DNA of 64,000 nt. Origin: Sinorhizobium fredii USDA 205 (lineage in GTDB: Bacteria; Pseudomonadota; Alphaproteobacteria; Rhizobiales; Rhizobiaceae). Positions 54,580-64,000 of the stretch are shown here, in pieces. Both the position numbers and the translations under genes were made by a program. Below the pieces are notes generated by a model. It saw only the letters and a list, made by a program, of their open reading frames with translations, did not search any database and was not told the DNA's origin. The DNA lies in the NCBI RefSeq assembly GCF_001461695.1, contig NZ_AUTC01000136.1:22955-86954 (forward strand). Direction: 5' to 3'. Numbering within the stretch: the first letter of the stretch is position 1; every line of letters begins with the position of its first letter.

Positions 54580-54641
54580 AAAACTGCTTACGTCCGGACG
54601 ATCGCGGTCCATCTGCTCGACCAGCCTCTCGGACATCCTAC

Positions 54642-54743
54642 AGCGCCGCGCGTCCAATCGGACGCGCTAAGGTCGCTGTAGCACTTTGAAATGCTGCATG
54701 ATTTTATCCTTAAATCGATCCCGATTTAAGGAATCATGCAGTG
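54642..54743. repeat. RIME1-like intergenic element, copy 2
   Basis: 102 bases, same length and order as 25019-25120: GCGCGTCC / GGACGCGC, then GTCGCTGTAGCACTTTGAAA, then TCCTTAAATCG / CGATTTAAGGA flanked by CTGCATGAT / ATCATGCAG. Confidence 0.85.
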
Positions 54744-54756
54744 GCGGAATGCAGCA

Positions 54757-54783
54757 AACACAAAAAACCCCGCGCGAAGCGGG
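54757..54783 (-). terminator. atp operon terminator
   Basis: On the minus strand the 7-bp stem ACCCCGC / GCGGGGT has loop TTCGC and is followed by TTTTTTGTG. It lies 43 bases past the atpC stop and beside the RIME copy. Confidence 0.88.
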
Positions 54784-54825
54784 GTCTGATGGTTGTTAGT
54801 CGTTTCCCTTATCGGGATGTCCCTT

Positions 54826-55230
54826 TCAGGCCGGGATGACGATCTCCCCAAGCCGCGTCAGTTCGGCGATGAACTGCTCGATGCGGGTCTTCTTCTCGTC
54901 AATCGCGCCTTCCAGCTCGGCACGAGCCTCATCGATGCGATTCTCAAGCACGGTCCGATCGAGTTCGTCGACATGAACCGCCGATTCGGCGAGCAGCGTG
55001 CAGCCGGTCGGCAGGATGTCGGCAAAGCCGCCGAAGACGGCGAAACGCTCGGACTTGCCATCGGCCGTCTTGACCGTGACCACACCCGGCTTGATGGTCG
55101 TCATGGTCGGGGCGTGGTTGGCCATAACGGTCATCTCGCCCTCGGTTGCCGGGATGACGACTTCGGTCACCTGGGCGGAAAGCAGCAGGCGCTCCGGGGA
55201 AACAAGCTCGAAATTGAAACTGTCGGCCAT
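54826..55230 (-). CDS. atpC: ATP synthase F1 epsilon subunit
   Basis: 134 aa. N-terminal beta-sandwich (FNFELVSPERLLLSAQVTEV, GEMTVMANHAPTMTTIKPG) and C-terminal helical part (DRTVLENRIDEARAELEGA). Part of the rotor; the C-terminal helices can block ATP hydrolysis. Its ATG overlaps the stop of the small upstream gene (TAATG), so its translation should depend on that gene being read. Confidence 0.94.
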   Translation of the reverse strand: MADSFNFELVSPERLLLSAQVTEVVIPATEGEMTVMANHAPTMTTIKPGVVTVKTADGKSERFAVFGGFADILPTGCTLLAESAVHVDELDRTVLENRIDEARAELEGAIDEKKTRIEQFIAELTRLGEIVIPA

Positions 55231-55465
55231 TAGTGACTTACCTTTTCAGCGATGGCTTCAGGGTCCTGCAACTTGGTTCCGCAAAACGGGCAGTGCATGA
55301 CCGCATGATCCATATAACCGAGCCCTTCCTCGGTTTGGACTATCCCTACGACCATCATCAGCACACCGTCTTCCGAAATGTAGACAGTTGGCTCTGCTGG
55401 TTCGGGAAGTTCTGCCGCGACCTCCCTCAGGGTGTCGCAGCAGAACTGATTTAGAGCATCGCTCA

Positions 55466-55466
<1 letters not shown>
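55230..55466 (-). CDS. Small Cys-rich protein of unknown function inserted between atpD and atpC
   Basis: 78 aa. Starts MSDALNQFCCDTLREV; C9 and C10 are adjacent. The C-terminus has H54, H58 and the CPFC motif (HAVMHCPFCGTKLQ), a possible zinc knuckle. Cytosolic, acidic, no signal or membrane segment. ATG 55466 shares its A with the atpD stop (TGATG). Its TAA overlaps the atpC ATG (TAATG). Such exact packing on both sides implies translation with the ATP synthase genes. The usual rhizobial order has atpD directly before atpC. G+C of about 55-56 % by hand count over 180 bases, below the neighbours. xxCPFCGxxL ends are frequent in small phage and unknown proteins, so an acquired gene is possible. 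Function unknown. Confidence 0.75.
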
Positions 55467-57007
<1,541 letters not shown>

Positions 57008-57889
57008 TTAGAGCGCTTCCGCGCCAGAGATGATTTCAATGAGTTCCTTGGTGATCTGCGCCTGCCGCTGACGGTTGTAGTTGAGCGTCAGCTTGTTGAT
57101 CATGTCACCGGCATTGCGCGTCGCATTGTCCATGGCACTCATCTTGGCGCCCATTTCGCCGGCGACATTCTCGAGCAGGGCCCGGAAGATCTGGACGGAG
57201 ATGTTGCGCGGAATAAGATCTGTGAGGATGGCCGCAGCGTCCGGTTCGTATTCGTAGATCGCCGACGCGCTGTCGGCCTCGGCAGCAACCGCGCCGGCCG
57301 ATGCAGGGATAAGCTGCTGGGCGGTCGGAATCTGCGAAATGACGGACTTGAACTCGGAATAGAACAAGGTGCAGACGTCGAACTCGCCCTTTTCGAAGAG
57401 TTCGATAACCTTGTGACCGACCCGGTCGGCGTTCTCGAAGCCGATCTTCTTGACCTCGCGCAGATCGACGCGATCGATGATCAACGACGCGAATTCCCGC
57501 CGCAGGATATCGAAGCCCTTCTTGCCGACGCAGATGATCTTGACCGTCTTGCCCTGGGCGAGCAACTTGCGCACGTGATCGCGGGCAAAGCGGGCGATCT
57601 GCGAGTTGAAGCCGCCGCAGAGGCCGCGCTCGGCCGTGCAGACGATCAGCAGATGGGTGTTGTCCCTGCCGGTGCCCGTCATCAGCTGTGGCACGCTGTC
57701 GTCCGCGCCAACCGCCTGGGCGATATTGGCGAGAACGGCAGCCATGCGCTGCGAATAGGGCCGGGCGGCCTCGGCCGCCTCCTGCGCACGCCGAAGCTTC
57801 GCCGCGGCGACCATCTTCATCGCCTTGGTGATCTTCTGCGTCGCCTTGACGGAGGCGATCCGGTTCTTCAGATCCTTAAGTGAAGGCAT
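57008..57889 (-). CDS. atpG: ATP synthase F1 gamma subunit
   Basis: 293 aa. Central stalk: [20 protein letters not shown] and [15 protein letters not shown] at the N-terminus, C-terminal [20 protein letters not shown] and [19 protein letters not shown]. Between atpA and atpD, 24 bases before atpD. Confidence 0.95.
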   Translation of the reverse strand: MPSLKDLKNRIASVKATQKITKAMKMVAAAKLRRAQEAAEAARPYSQRMAAVLANIAQAVGADDSVPQLMTGTGRDNTHLLIVCTAERGLCGGFNSQIARFARDHVRKLLAQGKTVKIICVGKKGFDILRREFASLIIDRVDLREVKKIGFENADRVGHKVIELFEKGEFDVCTLFYSEFKSVISQIPTAQQLIPASAGAVAAEADSASAIYEYEPDAAAILTDLIPRNISVQIFRALLENVAGEMGAKMSAMDNATRNAGDMINKLTLNYNRQRQAQITKELIEIISGAEAL

Positions 57890-57916
57890 CCGTTGTCCGT
57901 CCTAACTGAAATCCGC

Positions 57917-59446
57917 TCAGGCGAAAGACTTGGCGAAGCTGTCGATTGCGGCCTTGAGCTTGCCTTTGATGTCGTCCGAGATCGCCTTTTCCTTGCGGAT
58001 GGCTTCCAGCAGTTCCTTGCCTTCCGAACGCAGATAGGAAAGCAGGCCCTGCTCGAACTTGCCGACCTGGTTGACGGGCAGCTTGTCGAGGTAGCCGTTG
58101 ACGCCGGCGAAGATCACCGCAACCTGCTCTTCCGTCTTCAGCGGCGAGAACTGCGGCTGCTTCAGGAGTTCGGTCAGGCGGGCACCGCGGTTGAGCAAGC
58201 GCTGCGTCGCGGCGTCGAGATCCGAGCCGAACTGAGCGAAGGCCGCCATCTCGCGATACTGCGCGAGTTCGCCCTTGATCGAGCCGGCAACCTGCTTCAT
58301 CGCCTTGATCTGTGCGGCGGAACCGACGCGCGAAACCGACAGACCGACGTTAACGGCCGGACGGATACCCTGGTAGAACAGGTCGGTTTCAAGGAAGATC
58401 TGGCCGTCGGTGATCGAGATCACGTTGGTCGGAATGAACGCGGACACGTCGTTGCCCTGCGTTTCGATGACCGGCAGAGCCGTCAACGAGCCGGCGCCAT
58501 TGTCGTCGTTGAGCTTTGCAGCGCGCTCCAGCAGGCGCGAATGCAGGTAGAAGACGTCGCCCGGATAGGCTTCGCGGCCCGGCGGGCGGCGCAGCAGCAG
58601 CGACATCTGTCGGTAAGCGACGGCCTGCTTCGAAAGGTCGTCATAGCCGATCAGGGCATGCTTGCCGTTGTCGCGGAAATATTCGCCCATCGTGCAGCCA
58701 GCGAACGGAGCGAGGTACTGCATCGGCGCCGGATCGGAAGCGGTCGCGGCGACGATGATCGAGTACTGCAGCGCACCGCGCTCTTCGAGCACCTTCACGA
58801 ACTGCGCAACCGTCGAGCGCTTCTGGCCGATGGCGACGTAGACGCAATAGAGCTTGTCACCTTCCGGACCATTGTCGTGAATGGCCTTCTGGTTGAGGAT
58901 CGTATCGAGAATGATCGCGGTCTTGCCGGTCTGGCGGTCGCCGATGACGAGCTCGCGCTGGCCGCGGCCGACCGGAATGAGAGCGTCAATGGCCTTGAGG
59001 CCGGTCGACATCGGCTCATGCACCGACTTGCGCGGAATGATGCCGGGCGCCTTGACGTCGACGCGGGCGCGCTGCTTGGCGTTGATCGGGCCCTTGCCGT
59101 CGATCGGGTTGCCGAGCGCGTCGACGACGCGGCCGAGCAATTCCGGACCGACCGGAACGTCCACGATGGCGCCGGTCCGCTTGACCGTGTCGCCTTCCTT
59201 GATGTCGCGGTCGGAGCCGAAGATAACCACACCGACATTGTCGGCTTCGAGGTTCAGCGCCATGCCGCGAATTCCGCCCGGGAATTCGACCATCTCGCCT
59301 GCCTGGACATTGTCGAGGCCGTAGACACGGGCGATACCGTCACCGACGGAGAGCACCTGGCCGACTTCGGAGACTTCTGCTTCCTGGCCGAAATTTTTAA
59401 TCTGATCTTTAAGAATTGCGGAAATTTCCGCGGCGCGGATATCCAT
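57917..59446 (-). CDS. atpA: ATP synthase F1 alpha subunit
   Basis: 509 aa. Walker [17 protein letters not shown], the alpha signature [17 protein letters not shown], and [15 protein letters not shown] at the N-terminus. Non-catalytic nucleotide-binding subunit. ATG overlaps the atpH stop (TGATG). Confidence 0.96.
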   Translation of the reverse strand: MDIRAAEISAILKDQIKNFGQEAEVSEVGQVLSVGDGIARVYGLDNVQAGEMVEFPGGIRGMALNLEADNVGVVIFGSDRDIKEGDTVKRTGAIVDVPVGPELLGRVVDALGNPIDGKGPINAKQRARVDVKAPGIIPRKSVHEPMSTGLKAIDALIPVGRGQRELVIGDRQTGKTAIILDTILNQKAIHDNGPEGDKLYCVYVAIGQKRSTVAQFVKVLEERGALQYSIIVAATASDPAPMQYLAPFAGCTMGEYFRDNGKHALIGYDDLSKQAVAYRQMSLLLRRPPGREAYPGDVFYLHSRLLERAAKLNDDNGAGSLTALPVIETQGNDVSAFIPTNVISITDGQIFLETDLFYQGIRPAVNVGLSVSRVGSAAQIKAMKQVAGSIKGELAQYREMAAFAQFGSDLDAATQRLLNRGARLTELLKQPQFSPLKTEEQVAVIFAGVNGYLDKLPVNQVGKFEQGLLSYLRSEGKELLEAIRKEKAISDDIKGKLKAAIDSFAKSFA

Positions 59447-60012
59447 CAGCCGACCTCTTTCAGTGCAAGCTTAAGGGTAGAGAGTTTGGTGCGAAGGGAG
59501 GTGTCAATCTGGCGGGACCCGACCTTGACGATCAGACCTCCAAGAATAGACGGGTCGACGGTGACGTTGACCGCCACGTCTTTGCCGGTGACGCCTTTCA
59601 GCGTCGCCTTCAATTCGGTTTCCTGCGCCGCTGTCAGCGCATGGGCCGACGTGACGTCGGCAGTGATTTCGCCGCGGTGGCGTGCGGCGATCAGGCGGAA
59701 CGCCTTGATGCTGCCTGGCAGCGCGAAGAGGCGGCGATTGCGCGCCACGACCTTGAGGAAGTTGCCGACGAGCCCGGAGAAGCCGAACTTCTCGACGAGC
59801 GCCGAAATGGCCTTGAACTGGTCGGCGGCGGAAAAGACCGGGCTCACGACCAGACGCTTCAGGTCGTCGCTGCCGTCGATCAGCGCCTGGACGCGATCGA
59901 GATCGGCACCGACCGCCTCGACCGAACCAGCCTCCAGGGCGAGTTCGAAAAGCGAGGACGCATATCTTTCTGCAACACCGGAAATAAGCTGGGATGTGTC
60001 GGCCACGGGCAC
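59446..60012 (-). CDS. atpH: ATP synthase F1 delta subunit
   Basis: 188 aa. [20 protein letters not shown] (the start region) and the C-terminal signature [18 protein letters not shown] sequence ([19 protein letters not shown]). Links F1 to the peripheral stalk. First gene of the operon; promoter in 60013-60230. Confidence 0.93.
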   Translation of the reverse strand: MPVADTSQLISGVAERYASSLFELALEAGSVEAVGADLDRVQALIDGSDDLKRLVVSPVFSAADQFKAISALVEKFGFSGLVGNFLKVVARNRRLFALPGSIKAFRLIAARHRGEITADVTSAHALTAAQETELKATLKGVTGKDVAVNVTVDPSILGGLIVKVGSRQIDTSLRTKLSTLKLALKEVG

Positions 60013-60263
60013 AAGCTTCTCTCAAAATCATCCAAGAGCGTCAGCAGCGGCGAACCGTTGGTCTAACTACTTGAATTTGCTGCAATAATTCGCAGGATAT
60101 CGAGGCCCTTCCGACCCACTTCCCCCGCAATTCGCGGTTCGTCTAGCATAGGATGTTTGGACTCGCAACACGCCAACGGCAGGAATGCGGCATAACACCG
60201 CCCCGCTCGACGGAATTTTGCCGTAAATTGGCGGAGCCGGGATTTGTCCCTGTTCCGGCTCCG
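60013..60263. other. atp operon upstream region
   Basis: 251 bases with no ORF. Contains the atp promoter (minus strand, not resolved) and, at 60233-60262, an 8-bp stem GGAGCCGG / CCGGCTCC right after the next gene's stop, without a T-run. Confidence 0.4.
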
Positions 60264-60650
60264 TCAGATGAACCCGAAAACATAGGCGAGCGGCAGGATC
60301 GCAAGCGCCGACTGGACGACAAGCGCAGCCCAGTTGAAGAGCGTCGCGCCGTTGTCGCTCATCATCGACAAGATGCGGCCGAATGCCGCGAGCGCAAAGG
60401 CGGCGCCGACGGCGAGATAGACCATCGGCTGCGCGAGCAGGATGGCCCCGAGGCCGAGGCCCACATGCATGCCGCCCATGGTGGAGCGCGCCTCGGCCAG
60501 CCCGCCGCGACGCCCTTCGGCGATGCCGATCCCGGCGGCGCGGAAGATAAGGCGCGGCGCAAAAAGCATGACGAGACCAATCAGCATCGCTGCGCCCGCC
60601 GCGCAAAAAGCCAGGAACTCCCCGGTTTCCGTCGGAATATAGAACTCCAT
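60264..60650 (-). CDS. Small four-helix membrane protein (DUF4345-like)
   Basis: 128 aa, four predicted membrane segments (FLAFCAAGAAMLIGLVMLFA; GLGLGAILLAQPMVYLAVGA; AALVVQSALAILPLAYVFGF among them) and a loop RGGLAEARSTMGGMHVG. The layout resembles DUF4345 proteins of rhizobia. No function is known. Same strand as priA and atp, but separated from both by over 100 bases. Confidence 0.6.
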   Translation of the reverse strand: MEFYIPTETGEFLAFCAAGAAMLIGLVMLFAPRLIFRAAGIGIAEGRRGGLAEARSTMGGMHVGLGLGAILLAQPMVYLAVGAAFALAAFGRILSMMSDNGATLFNWAALVVQSALAILPLAYVFGFI

Positions 60651-60772
60651 GCCCTTCCCCGCGGCGATCTCGTTGCAAGTGCCGCGAAGCGATTCTCCGC
60701 CGGCGTGCCGTTTGGTCTAGCGCATGTCGGCGATGATGTGAATCGGCAGCATCGCAAGTCTGCGCCGTCCGA

Positions 60773-62977
60773 TCACAGAAAACTCTGCGGATCGACGTCG
60801 AGCTGCACGGTGACCGAACCGCGCTCCTTTGGCCCGGCGGCAATCATCGCCTTCAGAAAAGACTGCATGTCGCTGTTGCGCCGCCCGTGTACCAGCAGCC
60901 GGAAACGGTGTCGGCCGCGGATCAGCGCCAGCGGCGCCTCCGCCGGCCCCAGGACGGAAATGCCATCGACCCGCGGCGCGGCGTTGCGCAGGCCCCGCGC
61001 ATGCCCCTCGGCATCGCCGCGCGTATCGGCCGAGACGATGATCGAGGCAAGCCGGCCGAAGGGCGGCAGCGCCGCCCTCTCCCGCTCGTGGATCTCGCGG
61101 TCGTAGAAGGCGTCCGAATCGCCCGACACGATCGCCTGCATCACCGGGTGCTGCGGCTGATAGGTCTGCAGGAGGCCGAGGCTCTTCAGGCCCGTTCGCC
61201 CGGCGCGCCCCGTCACCTGCGACAGCAGTTGAAATGTCCGCTCGGCGGCGCGCGGATCGCCGTTGGCAAGGCCGAGGTCGGCATCGACGATGCCGACCAG
61301 CGTCATCATCGGAAAATTGTGGCCCTTGGCGACGAGCTGCGTGCCGATGACGATGTCCGCCTCGCCGCGGGTGATCGCCTCGAGCTCCAGCCTCAGCCGC
61401 TTGACGCCCATCAGGTCGGAGGAAAGCACGATGGTGCGGGCTTCGGGAAAGTGCCGCTCGACCTCCTCGGCGATCCGTTCGACCCCCGGGCCGCAGGCGA
61501 CCAGGTGATCGAGCGTGCCGCATTCCGGGCAGGCTTCCGGGGTGCGCTCCGAATAGCCGCAATGGTGGCACTGGATCTGGCCGCGAAAGCGGTGCTCGAC
61601 GAGCCAGCTCGAGCAGTCCGGGCACTGGAAGCGGTGACCGCAGACGCGGCAGAGCGTCAGCGGCGCATAGCCGCGCCGGTTCAGGAACAAGAGCGCCTGC
61701 TCGCCGCGGCCGATCGCCTTGCCGACCTGGTTCAGGAGCACCGGCGAGAGGAATCCGCCACGCTCCGGCGGATGGCGACGCATGTCGACGACGCCGAGAT
61801 GCGGCAGCGCCGCATCGCCGAAGCGGGTCGGCAGGTGGATCGGCCGGTAACGGCCGACCTCGCCGTTGACCCGGCTCTCGACGGAAGGCGTTGCGGAGAC
61901 GAGCACGACCGGAAAGTGGCTGATCCGGCCGCGCACCACCGCCATGTCGCGGGCGTTGTAGAAGACCCGGTCCTCCTGCTTGTAGGCAGGGTCGTGCTCC
62001 TCGTCGACGATGATCAGGCCGAGTTCCTCGAAGGGCAGGAAAAGCGACGAGCGGGCGCCGGCGACGACGCGCACCTGGCCGGTCGTCACCTGCCGCCACA
62101 CTTTCTCCCGCATGCGCGGCGCGAGGTCGGAATGCCATTCCGCCGGCTTGGCGCCGAAACGGTCCAGGAAGCGCTCCAGGAAACTGGCCGTCAGCGCGAT
62201 CTCCGGCAACAGGATCAGCACCTGCTTGCCGGCTCTCAGCGTCGCGGCGACCGCCTCGAAATAGACCTCGGTCTTGCCGGAGCCGGTGACGCCGTCGATC
62301 AGCGAGACGGAGAACTGTCTTTCTTCGACAGCCGCAAGCAGATCGGCGGCGGCCTCCTTCTGCGGACCCTCGAGGCGCGGCGCGGCGAAATCCGGATCGG
62401 GCACGGCGACCACCGGCGGCGGCGGCATGAACACCGTCTCGAACACGCCTTGCGCGGCAAGTCCGTCGATCACCCCGGACGAGACGCCGGCGGCATGGGC
62501 AAGGCCGGAGCGCGTCCAGGAGAAGCCGTCACTCGCCGTCGCAAGGACCCGCTCGCGTGCGGCGGTCATCCGTTCCGGCCGCCGCTCGGTCAGCCGCAAG
62601 GCTTCGACCATCGGCTCGGGATCGAAGGCGGTCGGCGCGCGGAGCGCCATGCGGGCCACCAGGCCGGGGGGCGTAATCGTATAGGACGCCACCCAATCGA
62701 GAAAGGCGCGCATGTCGCGGGTGAGCGGCGGGCAGTCGAAGACCTTCTCGATCTCCTTCAGCTTCTTCGGATCGACCGTACCGTCATCGAGGCCGTCCCA
62801 GACGACGCCGACGACGAGCCGCGGCCCGAGCGGCACCTGCACGATCGAGCCCGGCTCGACCGCCATGCCGTCCGGCACCGCATAGGAATAGGGCCTCAGT
62901 GCCGGCATCGGCACCAAAACGGGCACCACGCGGCGGTCGAAGAGAGCGCCGAATAAATCGGTTGAATCAAGAGTCAT
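60773..62977 (-). CDS. priA: Primosomal protein N' (PriA helicase)
   Basis: 734 aa superfamily 2 helicase that restarts stalled replication forks. N-terminal 3'-DNA-binding domain (VPVLVPMPALRPYSYAVPDG), then Walker A GVTGSGKTEVYFEAV, Walker B with DEEH (IIVDEEHDPAYKQEDRVFYN), SATPSVES. Zinc-binding Cys clusters CRVCGHRFQCPDC and CHHCGYSERTPEACPECG, and helicase motif VTGRAGR. Divergent from tal with 174 bases between. Confidence 0.94.
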   Translation of the reverse strand: MTLDSTDLFGALFDRRVVPVLVPMPALRPYSYAVPDGMAVEPGSIVQVPLGPRLVVGVVWDGLDDGTVDPKKLKEIEKVFDCPPLTRDMRAFLDWVASYTITPPGLVARMALRAPTAFDPEPMVEALRLTERRPERMTAARERVLATASDGFSWTRSGLAHAAGVSSGVIDGLAAQGVFETVFMPPPPVVAVPDPDFAAPRLEGPQKEAAADLLAAVEERQFSVSLIDGVTGSGKTEVYFEAVAATLRAGKQVLILLPEIALTASFLERFLDRFGAKPAEWHSDLAPRMREKVWRQVTTGQVRVVAGARSSLFLPFEELGLIIVDEEHDPAYKQEDRVFYNARDMAVVRGRISHFPVVLVSATPSVESRVNGEVGRYRPIHLPTRFGDAALPHLGVVDMRRHPPERGGFLSPVLLNQVGKAIGRGEQALLFLNRRGYAPLTLCRVCGHRFQCPDCSSWLVEHRFRGQIQCHHCGYSERTPEACPECGTLDHLVACGPGVERIAEEVERHFPEARTIVLSSDLMGVKRLRLELEAITRGEADIVIGTQLVAKGHNFPMMTLVGIVDADLGLANGDPRAAERTFQLLSQVTGRAGRTGLKSLGLLQTYQPQHPVMQAIVSGDSDAFYDREIHERERAALPPFGRLASIIVSADTRGDAEGHARGLRNAAPRVDGISVLGPAEAPLALIRGRHRFRLLVHGRRNSDMQSFLKAMIAAGPKERGSVTVQLDVDPQSFL

Positions 62978-63151
62978 TTTGCCGTGACCTTGCCACCGCT
63001 TTCAGTTAAAGAAAACTGCACAGCGAACCGCTGCCTTGCAGGAGCAAGGGTTTGTCACGGTTCCACCCGAGTTTCAACGCGCGCGATTCCGCCTTGGACT
63101 TTCCATTGAGGGATATGCGCCTGAACGGCTGAGTGCCAGAGGAAGACTCCC

Positions 63152-63805
63152 ATGAAATTTTTCGTTGATACCGCCGATGTGAAGGAAATCCGGGAACTGA
63201 ACGATCTCGGCCTGCTCGACGGCGTCACCACCAACCCGTCGCTGATCCTGAAGTCGGGCCGCGACATCGTCGAAGTCACCAAGGAAATCTGCTCGATCGT
63301 CGAGGGCCCGGTTTCGGCCGAAGTGACGGCGACCGAATATAGCGAGATGATGAAGGAAGCGGCCGCGCTTTCGAGGATCGCCGACAATATCTGCATCAAG
63401 CTGCCGCTGACCCTTGACGGCTTGAAGGCCTGCAAGGCGCTGACCTCGGATGGCCACCACACGAACGTCACCCTCTGCTTCTCCGCCAACCAGGCGCTGC
63501 TTGCCGCCAAGGCCGGCGCGACCTTCGTCTCGCCCTTCATCGGCCGCCTCGACGACATCGCCTTCGACGGCATGGACCTGATCCGCGAGATCCGCCAGAT
63601 CTTCGACAATTACGGCTACGAGACGGAAATCCTTGCCGCCTCGATCCGCACCGTCAACCACGTCAAGGAAGCGGCCCTGATCGGCGCCGACGTCGTCACC
63701 GCGCCGCCGGCGACGCTGAAGGCGCTCGTCAAGCACCCGCTGACCGACAAGGGCCTGGAAATGTTCCTCGCCGACTGGGCGAAGACCGGGCAGAAGATCG
63801 GCTGA
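63152..63805 (+). CDS. tal: Transaldolase (short, FSA/TalC-like type)
   Basis: 217 aa. [28 protein letters not shown], catalytic Lys in [27 protein letters not shown] and the C-terminal [21 protein letters not shown]. Moves dihydroxyacetone units between sugar phosphates in the pentose phosphate pathway. GGAAG before the ATG. Terminator at 63836. Confidence 0.93.
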
Positions 63806-63835
63806 TCTTTCGGACGCGATACAGCAAAATACGAG

Positions 63836-63860
63836 GGCCTCGCAGCAATGCGGGGCCTTT
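63836..63860 (+). terminator. tal terminator
   Basis: GGCCTCGCA / TGCGGGGCC (one G-T pair), loop GCAA, then TTTG, 30 bases after the tal stop. Confidence 0.75.
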
Positions 63861-63924
63861 GTCGTTTCAAGGTTCTTCTGTGACTTTGGAATGCGTTCGG
63901 CACCAAAAGCGGCGCAGCGCGAAC

Positions 63925-63963
63925 TGCCCCTCACCCTAGCCCTCTCCCCGCACGCGCAGGGCT
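63925..63963. repeat. Palindromic repeat, CCCTAACCCTCTCC type, near right edge
   Basis: GCCCCTCACCCTAGCCCTCTCC then CCGCACGCGCAGGGC. Same family as 54539-54579 in inverse orientation. The remaining bases to 64000 show no gene. Confidence 0.55.
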
Positions 63964-64000
63964 GTCCGGGGAACGGCCTGGGTGAATCGAAATGTCGCAG

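Larger units (their letters stand above)
54387..54825. other. Repeat-filled spacer between the saccharopine-dehydrogenase gene and atpC
   Basis: About 440 bases with no gene: a terminator, two palindromic repeats, a RIME1-like element and the atp terminator, each listed separately. Confidence 0.8.

Noticed and set aside
57893..60088. 731-codon open frame on the plus strand across atpA/atpH
   Set aside because: Antisense shadow of conserved ATP synthase genes.
60887..62956. 689-codon open frame on the plus strand across priA
   Set aside because: Antisense shadow of priA; Arg/Asp/His-rich low-information sequence.

Overview
The window looks like chromosome of a Sinorhizobium/Ensifer-type alphaproteobacterium. 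The base composition is GC-rich. The sit-mur, fds, glpR/glpDSTPQUV, arginase-ornithine aminotransferase, cheW-cytosolic MCP and atpHAGDC clusters all have rhizobial form. Two 102-bp copies of a RIME1-like rhizobial intergenic element are present, with several copies of a 'ccctccccaacccctccc'-type palindromic repeat. I see no rRNA, tRNA, CRISPR array, prophage or complete insertion sequence, so this is mostly housekeeping and metabolic chromosome with repeats in the spacers.

Layout. 1-2.9 kb: edge of a META-domain lipid/periplasmic protein, dxr (isoprenoids) and, convergent with it, hemA (haem). 3-6.7 kb: a coxSLM-type molybdenum hydroxylase operon of form II. 7.1-12.6 kb: a glycine-zipper lipoprotein, two DUF1801 proteins, a HisKA_2-type histidine kinase, a DUF899 protein and a TPP enzyme. 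12.9-20.6 kb: tamA-tamB outer-membrane assembly pair; TamB carries a 478-residue tandem duplication. 20.6-25 kb: an APH(3')-like kinase, a VOC protein, and arginine catabolism (AsnC regulator divergent from argI-rocD). 25.3-28 kb: cheW and a soluble double-PAS chemoreceptor. 28.2-35.6 kb: formate dehydrogenase fdsGBA-fdhD-fdsD with a LysR regulator upstream. 35.7-45.2 kb: an SDR gene (frameshifted) divergent from glpR, then glpD-glpSTPQUV for glycerol/glycerol-3-phosphate use (glpQ frameshifted as given). 45.3-47.5 kb: a purine permease with a structured leader that looks like a xanthine-type riboswitch, then a nucleobase deaminase. 47.6-51.7 kb: mur divergent from sitABCD (manganese uptake). 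51.9-54.4 kb: an unknown membrane-anchored protein and a saccharopine-dehydrogenase-family gene with its AsnC regulator. 54.8-60 kb: F1 ATP synthase operon atpHAGD-[small unknown gene]-atpC. 60.3-63.9 kb: a small membrane protein, priA and a transaldolase.

Most notable points. A 78-residue Cys-rich gene sits exactly between atpD and atpC with stop/start overlaps at both ends (TGATG and TAATG). A three-stem leader ahead of the NCS2 permease buries the Shine-Dalgarno of its TTG start. The two GlpS/GlpT ATPases have complementary motif losses, predicting one live and one dead ATP site. A perfect 36-bp inverted repeat splits the fds operon between fdsB and fdsA. The hemA terminator is written inside the dxr coding end.

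Two genes (SDR, glpQ) each lack one base relative to an intact frame, and the chemoreceptor start is one base out of frame with its best ribosome site. This may be real decay or residual sequence error; raw reads would decide.
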